From Nevskia soli DSM 19509 (GTDB taxonomy: Bacteria > Pseudomonadota > Gammaproteobacteria > Nevskiales > Nevskiaceae): a DNA stretch of 64,000 bases. Under the pieces are notes generated by a model. The model was not told where the DNA came from and did not search any database. It worked only from the letters and a program-made list of their open reading frames with translations. This document shows, in pieces, positions 30,648 through 39,711 of the stretch (positions are counted from its first letter, which is position 1; every line of letters begins with the position of its first letter). The stretch spans positions 62,001 to 126,000 of the forward strand of contig NZ_JONR01000014.1 of NCBI RefSeq assembly GCF_000711955.1, written 5' to 3'. A program made the position numbers and the translations under genes.

Positions 30648-31277
30648 TTGGGCAAGAAAAGAACACCGAGCAGCAAGCGCTGGATCGCCGAGCACGAGGC
30701 GGACCACTATGTGCAGGAGGCACGCCGGCTGGGCTACCGCTCGCGCGCCATCTTCAAGCTGAAGGAAATCCAGGAGCGCGACCACATCCTCAAACACGGG
30801 ATGACGGTGGTCGACCTTGGCGCCGCCCCGGGCGGCTGGAGCCAGTTCGCCCGCCCCCTGCTGGGGCCGAAAGGGCGGCTGGTGGCCCTGGACATCCTGC
30901 CGATGGAGCCGCTGCCGAACGTGGAGTTCATCTGCGGCGACTTCCGCGAGGACAGCGTCCTCAAGCTGCTGGAGGGCGCCGCCGGCGAGCGCACGGTGGA
31001 TCTTGTGATCTCCGATATGTCCCCCAACATCACTGGTATCGAGGTCGCCGACCAGGCTTCCGGGGTGTATTTGTCGGAGTTGGCACTGGATTTTGCATGC
31101 AAACACCTGAAACCGGGTGGCGACCTGCTGGTGAAGATGTTCCAGGGTCTGGGATTCGAGGGCTATCTGAAGGACTTGAGAGGGCGTTTCGACGTCGTTC
31201 ATATCCGCAAGCCCAAGGCCTCCCGGCCCCGTAGTCCAGAGGTCTATTTACTGGCGCGAAACTATGCTGTGCTGTAG
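30648..31277 (+). CDS. rlmE: 23S rRNA (uridine-2'-O) methyltransferase RlmE
   Basis: A 209-residue RrmJ/FtsJ enzyme that methylates U2552 of 23S rRNA late in 50S assembly. SAM motif I is VVDLGAAPGGWSQFA; the catalytic K-D-K-E residues are visible in AIFKLKEIQ, LVISDMSPN, LLVKMFQG and PEVYLLA. The start is TTG at 30648 with TGAGGCG upstream, giving GKKRTPSSKRWIAEH as in homologues. It is followed by ftsH, the conserved heat-shock neighbour. Confidence 0.96.
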   Translation: MGKKRTPSSKRWIAEHEADHYVQEARRLGYRSRAIFKLKEIQERDHILKHGMTVVDLGAAPGGWSQFARPLLGPKGRLVALDILPMEPLPNVEFICGDFREDSVLKLLEGAAGERTVDLVISDMSPNITGIEVADQASGVYLSELALDFACKHLKPGGDLLVKMFQGLGFEGYLKDLRGRFDVVHIRKPKASRPRSPEVYLLARNYAVL

Positions 31278-31347
31278 TGTCTAAACTGAGCCGGAATGCG
31301 CCACCGATGACGGTGGGCATACTTGAGGCGGTCTTGAGGGTCCTGCA

Positions 31348-33273
<1,926 letters not shown>

Positions 33274-33298
33274 TCCCGGCTCCGGCCGCATCCGCCAC

Positions 33299-33335
33299 GG
33301 GGTCGACGCCCAGCCGTCGACCCCGTATTCGTTTT
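33299..33335 (+). terminator. Terminator between ftsH and folP
   Basis: Ten-base-pair stem GGGGTCGACG/CGTCGACCCC with loop CCCAGC, followed by GTATTCGTTTT. Its tail directly abuts the GTG start of folP, so it may both terminate ftsH transcripts and influence folP translation. Confidence 0.6.
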
Positions 33336-34178
33336 GTGATCCTGCAACTCCCGAACCGCACCCTGGACCTGGGCGAGCCCCTGGTCATGGGCGTGCTCAA
33401 CGTCACGCCGGACTCGTTTTCCGACGGCGGGCGCTATGCCGGGGTCGAGGCCGCCTTCGGGCGTGCCCGCGCCATGCTGGCGGAAGGCGCCGTCATCATC
33501 GACGTCGGTGGCGAGTCGACCCGGCCGGGCGCGGCGCCGGTGAGCGAGCAGGAAGAGCTGGAGCGGGTAGCGCCGGTGATCGAGCGCATCCGGCGCGAAC
33601 TGGACTGCGTGGTGTCGGTCGACACCATGAAGCCGGCGGTGATGGATGCGGCCTGCGCCGCCGGGGCGGAGCTGATCAACGATGTGTACGCCCTGCGCGC
33701 TCCCGGCGCCATCGAGGTCGCCAGCCGTCATCGCGCCGCGGTCTGCCTGATGCACATGCTGGGACAGCCACGCGACATGCAGCAGGATCCGCAGTACCGC
33801 GACGTGGTGGGCGAGGTGAGCGATTTCCTGGCGCAGCGGGCGCGGGCTTGCGAGGCGGGCGGCATCGCCCCGGACAGCATCCTGCTCGACCCGGGCATCG
33901 GTTTCGGCAAGACGGACGCGCATAATCTGCGCCTGATCGCCCGGCTCGATGCTTTCGCCGCGCTGGGCAAGCCCCTGCTGATCGGGGTGTCGCGCAAGTC
34001 GATGTTCGGGCGGTTGCTGGGCTTGCCGGTGGACGCCAGGCTGCACCCGGCGCTGGCGACGGCGGCGGTGGCGGTGTGGCAGGGCGCCAGGATCGTGCGG
34101 GCGCATGACGTGGCGGCGACGGCCGAGGCCGTGAAAATGACTAATAAAATACTGATGGCCAGGGCGGAGCAGGACTGA
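33336..34178 (+). CDS. folP: Dihydropteroate synthase
   Basis: A 280-residue folate enzyme and sulfonamide target joining p-aminobenzoate to the pterin. Motifs are VMGVLNVTPDSFSDGG, IIDVGGESTRPGA, LINDVYAL, DPGIGFGKT and GVSRKSMFG, all intact. The GTG at 33336 is the only start that gives the normal N-terminus (VILQLPNRTLDLG); no good ribosome site is seen because the preceding bases form a hairpin. The stop overlaps the glmM start by one base (TGATG). Confidence 0.96.
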   Translation: MILQLPNRTLDLGEPLVMGVLNVTPDSFSDGGRYAGVEAAFGRARAMLAEGAVIIDVGGESTRPGAAPVSEQEELERVAPVIERIRRELDCVVSVDTMKPAVMDAACAAGAELINDVYALRAPGAIEVASRHRAAVCLMHMLGQPRDMQQDPQYRDVVGEVSDFLAQRARACEAGGIAPDSILLDPGIGFGKTDAHNLRLIARLDAFAALGKPLLIGVSRKSMFGRLLGLPVDARLHPALATAAVAVWQGARIVRAHDVAATAEAVKMTNKILMARAEQD

Positions 34179-35515
34179 TGAGCCGGAAATATTTCGGTAC
34201 CGACGGCATAAGGGGGCGGGTCGGCCAGCCGCCGATGACCCCCGAATTCGCCCTCAAGCTGGGCTGGGCCGCCGGCCGCGTGCTGGGCGGAGCCGCCGGT
34301 ACGCACGTACTGGTGGGCAAGGATACGCGCCGTTCCGGCTACCTGTTCGAATCGGCGCTGGAAGCCGGCTTCGCCGCGGCCGGGGTGGAGACACACCTGC
34401 TGGGTCCGCTGCCGACACCGGCGGTGGCTTACCTGACCCGCGCTCTGCGGGCCAAGGCCGGTGTGGTGATTTCGGCCTCGCACAACCCGCACTACGACAA
34501 CGGCGTGAAGTTCTTCTCCGCCGAGGGCGACAAGCTCAGCGACGAGCTGGAAGCGCAGATCGAGGCGCAGCTGGAGCACGAGCTGGTCTGCGTGGCGCCG
34601 GAGCAGCTCGGCCGCGCCCGCCGCATCGACGACGCGCCGGGCCGTTACATCGAGTTCTGCAAGGGCAGCTTCAGTGGCCGCTCCCTGCAAGGCCTCAAGC
34701 TGGTGGTGGATTGCGCCAACGGTGCCGCCTACCGCGTGGCGCCGGCCGTGTTCGAGGAGCTGGGCGCCACGGTGTCCGTCATCGGCAATCACCCGGACGG
34801 CCTCAACATCAATCGCGGCTACGGCTCCACCCACCTGCAGGCGCTGAAGACCGCGGTGGTGGAGCGCGGCGCCGACCTGGGCATCGCCCTGGACGGCGAC
34901 GCCGACCGCTGCCTGCTGGTGACGGCGGAAGGGAAGGAGGTCGATGGCGACGAGATCCTCTTCGTCATCGCCCGGCAGCGCCTCAAGTCCGGCACCCTGC
35001 GCGGGCCGGTGGTCGGCACGGCCATGAGCAATCTTGGGCTGGAGCGGGCCTTCGCCGCCCTGGGCGTGCCGTTCGAGCGCGCCGCGGTGGGCGACCGCTA
35101 TGTGCTGGAGCGGCTCAAGGCCAGCGGCGGCGTCATCGGCGGCGAGACCTCCGGCCATACCCTGTGCCTGGACCGCACCACCACCGGCGACGGCATCATC
35201 GGCGCCCTGCAGGTGCTGGAAGCGATGCTGGCCGAGCAGGTCACGCTGGCGCAGCTGGTGTCCGGCATGAGCAAGTTTCCGCAGGTGCTGATCAATGTGC
35301 CGATCCAGGGCAACGCCCGGGCGGTGATGGAATTGCCGCAGGTCGCCGCCGCCCTGCAACACTGCGAGGCTGCCCTGGGCAGCCGCGGTCGCATCCTGCT
35401 GCGCCCTTCCGGCACCGAGCCGCTGATCCGCGTCATGGTGGAAGCGCAGGACGCCGCCGAGACGCGGCAGACCGCCGAACGCCTGGCCGAGGCGGTGAAG
35501 CAGGCGGCGGAGTGA
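34178..35515 (+). CDS. glmM: Phosphoglucosamine mutase
   Basis: A 445-residue enzyme converting glucosamine-6-phosphate to glucosamine-1-phosphate for peptidoglycan and LPS. The N-terminus MSRKYFGTDGIRG, the phosphoserine loop VVISASHNPHYDNG, the metal loop LDGDADRCLLV, the sugar loop GGETSGHT and the phosphate loop RPSGTEPLIRVM are all present. Translation is likely coupled to folP through a TGATG overlap. A long inverted repeat follows the stop. Confidence 0.98.
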   Translation: MSRKYFGTDGIRGRVGQPPMTPEFALKLGWAAGRVLGGAAGTHVLVGKDTRRSGYLFESALEAGFAAAGVETHLLGPLPTPAVAYLTRALRAKAGVVISASHNPHYDNGVKFFSAEGDKLSDELEAQIEAQLEHELVCVAPEQLGRARRIDDAPGRYIEFCKGSFSGRSLQGLKLVVDCANGAAYRVAPAVFEELGATVSVIGNHPDGLNINRGYGSTHLQALKTAVVERGADLGIALDGDADRCLLVTAEGKEVDGDEILFVIARQRLKSGTLRGPVVGTAMSNLGLERAFAALGVPFERAAVGDRYVLERLKASGGVIGGETSGHTLCLDRTTTGDGIIGALQVLEAMLAEQVTLAQLVSGMSKFPQVLINVPIQGNARAVMELPQVAAALQHCEAALGSRGRILLRPSGTEPLIRVMVEAQDAAETRQTAERLAEAVKQAAE

Positions 35516-35517
35516 AG

Positions 35518-35619
35518 CAGTGGTCAGTGACTAGTGATTAGCGGTTAGTAAAAGCACATTTGCCGTTGTGTGCCTGTTTCGGCTTTTACTAAGCACTAAT
35601 CACTGACCACTAACCACTG
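35518..35619. repeat. Inverted repeat with 38-bp arms built from 7-base units
   Basis: Arms 35518-35555 and 35582-35619 are complementary with a handful of mismatches around a 26-base loop. Within the arms a heptamer of the form GTGRYYA repeats (GTGGTCA, GTGACTA, GTGATTA, GCGGTTA). It fills most of the glmM-tpiA gap and could form a strong hairpin in the transcript. Confidence 0.8.
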
Positions 35620-35676
35620 ATCCCTTCCCGGCAGGGAACCCCTTAAACTCCAACACGAAATATCCAAGGAGCACCC

Positions 35677-36447
35677 ATGTCGCGTCGTTACCTGATTGCC
35701 GGCAACTGGAAAATGAATGGCTCGCTGAGCGCCAATGCCGTGCTGCTGAGCGAGCTGTCGCTGAAGCAGGACCAGTATTCCGGTATCGACATGCTGGTGT
35801 GCCCGCCGGCGCCGTACCTGGAATCGGTGGGGCGGCAACTCGGCGGCGGCATCCTGCTGGGCGCGCAGAACCTCAGCGACCAGACCAAGGCCGGCGCCTA
35901 TACCGGCGAAGTCCTCGGCGAGATGCTGGCGGAACTGGGCTGCCGCTATGTCATCGTCGGCCATTCCGAGCGGCGCGCCCTGTATGGCGAGGACGATGCC
36001 ACGGTGGCGCGCAAGTTCATCGCCGCCCAGGCCTCCGGCCTGATTCCCATCCTCTGCGTCGGCGAAACCCTGGAAGAGCGCGAGAGCGACGCCACCGAGG
36101 CGGTACTGGGGCGCCAGCTGGGCGCGGTAGTGGCCGCCGCCGGCGTTGGCGCCTTCGCCAAAGCCGTCATTGCCTATGAGCCGGTATGGGCCATCGGCAC
36201 CGGCCGCACCGCCACGGCGGAGCAGGCCCAGGCCGCCCACGCCTTCCTGCGTGGCCAATTGGCCGCGCAGGATGCTAAAATCGCAAATTCGACGCAGCTT
36301 CTTTACGGAGGCAGCGTCAAGGCCGACAACGCGGCGTCGCTGCTGTCCTGCGACGATGTCGATGGCGGCCTGATTGGCGGGGCTTCGCTGAAGGCCGCCG
36401 ATTTCCTGGCGATCTGTGCCGCGGCACAGGCGCTGAGCAAAAACTGA
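35677..36447 (+). CDS. tpiA: Triosephosphate isomerase
   Basis: The 256-residue glycolytic TIM barrel interconverts glyceraldehyde-3-phosphate and dihydroxyacetone phosphate. Substrate and catalytic residues are in AGNWKMNG (Lys), IVGHSERR (His), AYEPVWAIGTG (Glu and flexible loop) and LYGGSVKADN (phosphate binding). A strong AAGGAG lies nine bases before the ATG. secG follows, the conserved gamma/betaproteobacterial order. Confidence 0.98.
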   Translation: MSRRYLIAGNWKMNGSLSANAVLLSELSLKQDQYSGIDMLVCPPAPYLESVGRQLGGGILLGAQNLSDQTKAGAYTGEVLGEMLAELGCRYVIVGHSERRALYGEDDATVARKFIAAQASGLIPILCVGETLEERESDATEAVLGRQLGAVVAAAGVGAFAKAVIAYEPVWAIGTGRTATAEQAQAAHAFLRGQLAAQDAKIANSTQLLYGGSVKADNAASLLSCDDVDGGLIGGASLKAADFLAICAAAQALSKN

Positions 36448-36498
36448 GTTTCAATCAATTAAAGCGGGCCGCCCTGAAGTGGCCCCCCATCGAGCGAT

Positions 36499-36969
36499 AT
36501 GTATACGTTCCTGATCGTGGTTTATGTGCTGGTCTCCGCCGCGCTGATCGGCCTGGTACTGATCCAGCACGGCAAGGGCGCTGACGCCGGCGCTGCCTTC
36601 GGCAGCGGCGCGTCCGGCACCGTGTTCGGTTCGCGTGGTTCGGCCAACTTCCTGAGCCGTACCACCGCCTGGCTGGCGGCGGTGTTTTTCGCCCTGAGCC
36701 TGGTACTTGCATACTTCATGCATGGCCGTGCCGCGCCGCACAGCGTGGTCGATGCCATCCCGGCCCAGCCTGCCGCCGCGGTGGAAGTCCCCGCACCGGT
36801 ACCGGTTGCCCCGACGGCGAAGACCGACGTGGTGCCGGCCGCTCCGGCCGCCCAGCAGCAGGCGGCTCCGGTGACCGACGCCAAGCCCGCGCCGGCCACC
36901 GCCGCGCCCGCGCCGACGGATGCTGCCAAGCCGGCCGCCCAGCCCGCCACGCCCAAGGTTCCGCAGTAA
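36499..36969 (+). CDS. secG: Preprotein translocase subunit SecG
   Basis: A 156-residue inner-membrane protein of the SecYEG channel. Two membrane segments (FLIVVYVLVSAALIGLVLIQ and AAVFFALSLVLAYFM) flank the conserved GKGADAGAAFGSGASGTVFG loop and NFLSRTTAWLA. The C-terminal 70 residues are an Ala/Pro/Lys-rich tail, longer than in E. coli. A tRNA-Leu gene follows directly. Confidence 0.95.
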   Translation: MYTFLIVVYVLVSAALIGLVLIQHGKGADAGAAFGSGASGTVFGSRGSANFLSRTTAWLAAVFFALSLVLAYFMHGRAAPHSVVDAIPAQPAAAVEVPAPVPVAPTAKTDVVPAAPAAQQQAAPVTDAKPAPATAAPAPTDAAKPAAQPATPKVPQ

Positions 36970-36994
36970 GCGACAAATAATCCCGCCAGCCGCA

Positions 36995-37023
36995 GAGACA
37001 AGCGGCCTCGGCGGGATTAGAAT
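36995..37023 (+). promoter_or_regulatory. Promoter of tRNA-Leu
   Basis: GAGACA (36995-37000), 17 bases, TAGAAT (37018-37023), 13 bases before the tRNA 5' end. A hairpin (AATCCCGCC/GGCGGGATT) spans the same region. Confidence 0.5.
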
Positions 37024-37036
37024 TCACCCCCCATTT

Positions 37037-37121
37037 GCCGACGTGGCGGAATTGGTAGACGCACTACCTTGAGGTGGTAGCGGGGAAACCCGTTCGAGTT
37101 CGAGTCTCGACGCCGGCACCA
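37037..37121 (+). tRNA. leuU: tRNA-Leu(GAG)
   Basis: 85 nt with encoded CCA. The anticodon arm CTACC-TTGAGGT-GGTAG places GAG at 34-36, a long variable arm (CGGGGAAACCCG) marks class II, and the T-arm TCGAG-TTCGAGT-CTCGA pairs. The acceptor stem GCCGACG/CGCCGGC has one A-C mismatch at position 5-68. secG-leuU-metY is the conserved order. Confidence 0.95.
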
Positions 37122-37128
37122 GTTACGA

Positions 37129-37156
37129 AAAACCCCGCTCCATGCGGGGTTTTTTG
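37129..37156 (+). terminator. Terminator of tRNA-Leu
   Basis: AACCCCGC-TCCAT-GCGGGGTT followed by TTTT and TTTT after one G. The stretch from here to the next promoter (37157-37491) holds no recognisable gene. Confidence 0.85.
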
Positions 37157-37491
37157 TTTTCATGGCCGGGCGGTTTTTCCGAACTGCTTTTCCGGGTACC
37201 CGGCAGCTTCCTGGATCATTCGCCGGGATGTCTCGATTCATCGGCCGGGACAGACGAAGTGCGACGTCGAGCCATGCGATCCGGTTTCCGGGGCGCATCG
37301 GTTGCGGTGTTTGAAGGGGCAGGGTGGTGACACGCGGCGAGCTTGTTGCGGCCTGACCGCAGAAGGCGGAAACCCATATCCCCAATGCCCTGCTGATCAA
37401 ACGTTAAATAGTTGATTCATCGGGCATCTTGAATATTCGCGGAGCGCCTCAATTCAGTGCTCTGATGCAATGATTTGGAGCGGAATTTTCC

Positions 37492-37520
37492 TTGCCTGTG
37501 CATGGCCGGTCCATTACAAT
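37492..37520 (+). promoter_or_regulatory. Promoter of the initiator tRNA
   Basis: TTGCCT (37492-37497), 17-base spacer, TACAAT (37515-37520), then a GC-rich discriminator AGCGG, 14 bases before the tRNA 5' end. Confidence 0.75.
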
Positions 37521-37534
37521 AGCGGACTCAGTGG

Positions 37535-37611
<77 letters not shown>

Positions 37612-37636
37612 ATTCTGGTGATTTGGTGCGTGTGCC

Positions 37637-37659
37637 AGGCCCCTTGAGGGCCTTTTTTG
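37637..37659 (+). terminator. Terminator after the initiator tRNA
   Basis: AGGCCC-CTTGA-GGGCCT with six T. It lies between metY and rimP; read-through or a further promoter must feed the nusA operon. Confidence 0.85.
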
Positions 37660-37718
37660 TTTGTTTTGGTTCGTCATAAACATTTATCTGGTTCGAGTAA
37701 TCAAACAGGAGGTTATCG

Positions 37719-38195
37719 GTGCTGCGTGAGCGCTTGACCGCCCTGCTGGAGCCCGTCATAGCCGACCTAGGCTATGAGCTGGTGTTGCTCGAATTCAGTC
37801 CCAACAAAAGCTCCGCCATGCTGCGCCTGTTCATCGACAGCGCGGACGGCATCAATCTGGACGATTGCGCCAAGGTCAGCCGCGAAGTCGCGGCGACGCT
37901 GGATGTCGAGGATCCGATCCGGCAGAGCTATCAGCTGGAAGTGTCTTCGCCGGGCATGGATCGTCCGCTGGTGAAGCCTGAGCATTTCCTGCGTTTCCGC
38001 GGCGAGTTGGTGCGCATCGAGACCCTGGCTCCGATGGCGGGCAACCGTCGCCGCTTCCGCGGCACCCTGCTGGAAGCGACCGATCGCGATGTGACGCTGC
38101 AGATGCCGGAAGGTCCGGTGACGCTGGCGTACGCCGATATCGAAAAGGCGCGGCTGGTGCCGAATTTCGAAAACACGAGTTCCGAGAAAGAATAA
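37719..38195 (+). CDS. rimP: Ribosome maturation factor RimP
   Basis: A 158-residue 30S assembly factor. It begins at GTG 37719 with a strong AGGAGGT ten bases upstream; the conserved stretches are IADLGYELVLLEF, LRLFIDSADGINLDDCAKVSRE, SPGMDRPLVKPEHFLRF and the SH3-like C-terminal domain ending VTLAYADIEKARLVP. First protein gene of the nusA-infB cluster. Confidence 0.96.
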   Translation: MLRERLTALLEPVIADLGYELVLLEFSPNKSSAMLRLFIDSADGINLDDCAKVSREVAATLDVEDPIRQSYQLEVSSPGMDRPLVKPEHFLRFRGELVRIETLAPMAGNRRRFRGTLLEATDRDVTLQMPEGPVTLAYADIEKARLVPNFENTSSEKE

Positions 38196-38205
38196 GGGCC
38201 GATTG

Positions 38206-39696
38206 ATGAACAAGAATGTATTGCTCATGGTTGACGTCGTCTCCAACGAGAAGGGCGTCGAGCAGGAGATCATCTTCGAAGCACTGGAAGCGGCCCTGGC
38301 CTCGGCCAGCAAGGAACACTACGGCGCCGACTGGGACATCCGCGTCTCCATCGACCGCGAGACCGGCGACTACGAGACCTATCGCCGCTGGACCGTGGTG
38401 GACGACGAGGACGAGAACTTCGAAACTCCGGCCCGTCAGATCCTGCTGGCGCGCGCCCTGGAAACCATGCCCGACGCCAAGCCCGGCGATGTGCGCGAGG
38501 AACCGCTGCCGTCGATCGAGTTCGGCCGCATCGGCGCGCAGAAGGCCAAGCAGGTCATCTTCCAGCGCGTGCGCGATGCCGAGCGCTCCCGCGTGGTGGA
38601 CGCCTACAAGGAACGCGTCGGCGAATTGATGACCGGCCTGGTCAAGCGCATCGAGCGCGGTGCCGTCATCGTCGATCTGGGCGGCACCACCGAGGCCATC
38701 ATCCCGCGCGAGCACGTGATTCCGCGCGAGCCGGTGCGCCCGGGCGACCGCGTGCGCGGCTATCTGTATGAAGTGAGCCCGCAGACGCGCGGTCCGCAGT
38801 TGTTCCTGTCGCGCACCAGCCCCAAGTTCCTGATGGAGCTGTTCAAGCTGGAAGTGCCGGAAATCGCCCAGGGCCTGATCGAGATCAAGGGCGGCGCCCG
38901 CGATCCCGGGCTGCGCGCCAAGATCGCGGTGCAGGCCAAGGACAAGCGCATCGATCCGGTCGGCGCCTGCGTCGGCATGCGCGGTTCGCGCGTGCAGAGC
39001 GTGTCCAACGAGCTCGCCGGCGAGCGCATCGACATCGTGCCCTGGGACGACAACATCGCCCAGTTCGTCATCAACGCGATGGCGCCGGCGGAAGTCGAAT
39101 CCATCATCGTCGACGAAGAGGCGCATGCCATGTCGATCGCAGTGGCCGAGGACAAGCTGGCCCAGGCCATCGGGCGCGGCGGCCAGAACGTGCGCCTCGC
39201 TTCCGAGCTGACCGGCTGGGTGCTCAACGTGATGACCGCGGCCGAGGCCGAGTCGAAGAAGGAGCAGGAGAACCAGTCCCTGCAGCAGATGTTCATGGAC
39301 AACCTCGACGTCGACGTCGACATCGCCAACATCCTGGTGCAGGAAGGCTTCGAGTCGATCGAAGCCATCGCCTACGTGCCGGACGAGGAGCTGCTCGGCA
39401 TCGCCGAGTTCGACGAGGGCGTGGTGCAGGAGCTGCGTACCCGCGCCCGCGACGTGCTGCTGAACAAGGAGCTGGCCAAGGCCGAGGCCGCGGCGTCGGT
39501 GAAGCCCGCCGACGACCTGCTGACCGTGCCGGGGCTGGATGAGGATCTGGCGTACAAGCTGGCCGGCGCCGGCATCGTCACCCTCAACGACCTGGCCGAC
39601 CTGGCTACCGATGAATTGCTGGAAAAAGTGCCGATGGATGAAGCTCGTGCCGCTGAGCTGATCATGAACGCGCGCAGTGTGAACGAGCAGGCCTAA
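38206..39696 (+). CDS. nusA: Transcription termination/antitermination protein NusA
   Basis: A 496-residue RNA polymerase-binding factor controlling pausing, termination and antitermination. Order of domains: N-terminal polymerase-binding region (about 1-130), S1 domain with GAVIVDLGGTTEAIIPREH, KH1 and KH2 (VGACVGMRGSRVQSV; AIGRGGQNVRLASELTG), and two acidic C-terminal repeats (LVQEGFESIEAIAYVP; LAGAGIVTLNDLADLA). Start chosen at ATG 38206 rather than the TTG at 38203. It sits 10 bases after rimP. Confidence 0.98.
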   Translation: MNKNVLLMVDVVSNEKGVEQEIIFEALEAALASASKEHYGADWDIRVSIDRETGDYETYRRWTVVDDEDENFETPARQILLARALETMPDAKPGDVREEPLPSIEFGRIGAQKAKQVIFQRVRDAERSRVVDAYKERVGELMTGLVKRIERGAVIVDLGGTTEAIIPREHVIPREPVRPGDRVRGYLYEVSPQTRGPQLFLSRTSPKFLMELFKLEVPEIAQGLIEIKGGARDPGLRAKIAVQAKDKRIDPVGACVGMRGSRVQSVSNELAGERIDIVPWDDNIAQFVINAMAPAEVESIIVDEEAHAMSIAVAEDKLAQAIGRGGQNVRLASELTGWVLNVMTAAEAESKKEQENQSLQQMFMDNLDVDVDIANILVQEGFESIEAIAYVPDEELLGIAEFDEGVVQELRTRARDVLLNKELAKAEAAASVKPADDLLTVPGLDEDLAYKLAGAGIVTLNDLADLATDELLEKVPMDEARAAELIMNARSVNEQA

Positions 39697-39711
39697 AGGC
39701 CCGGAGACAGA

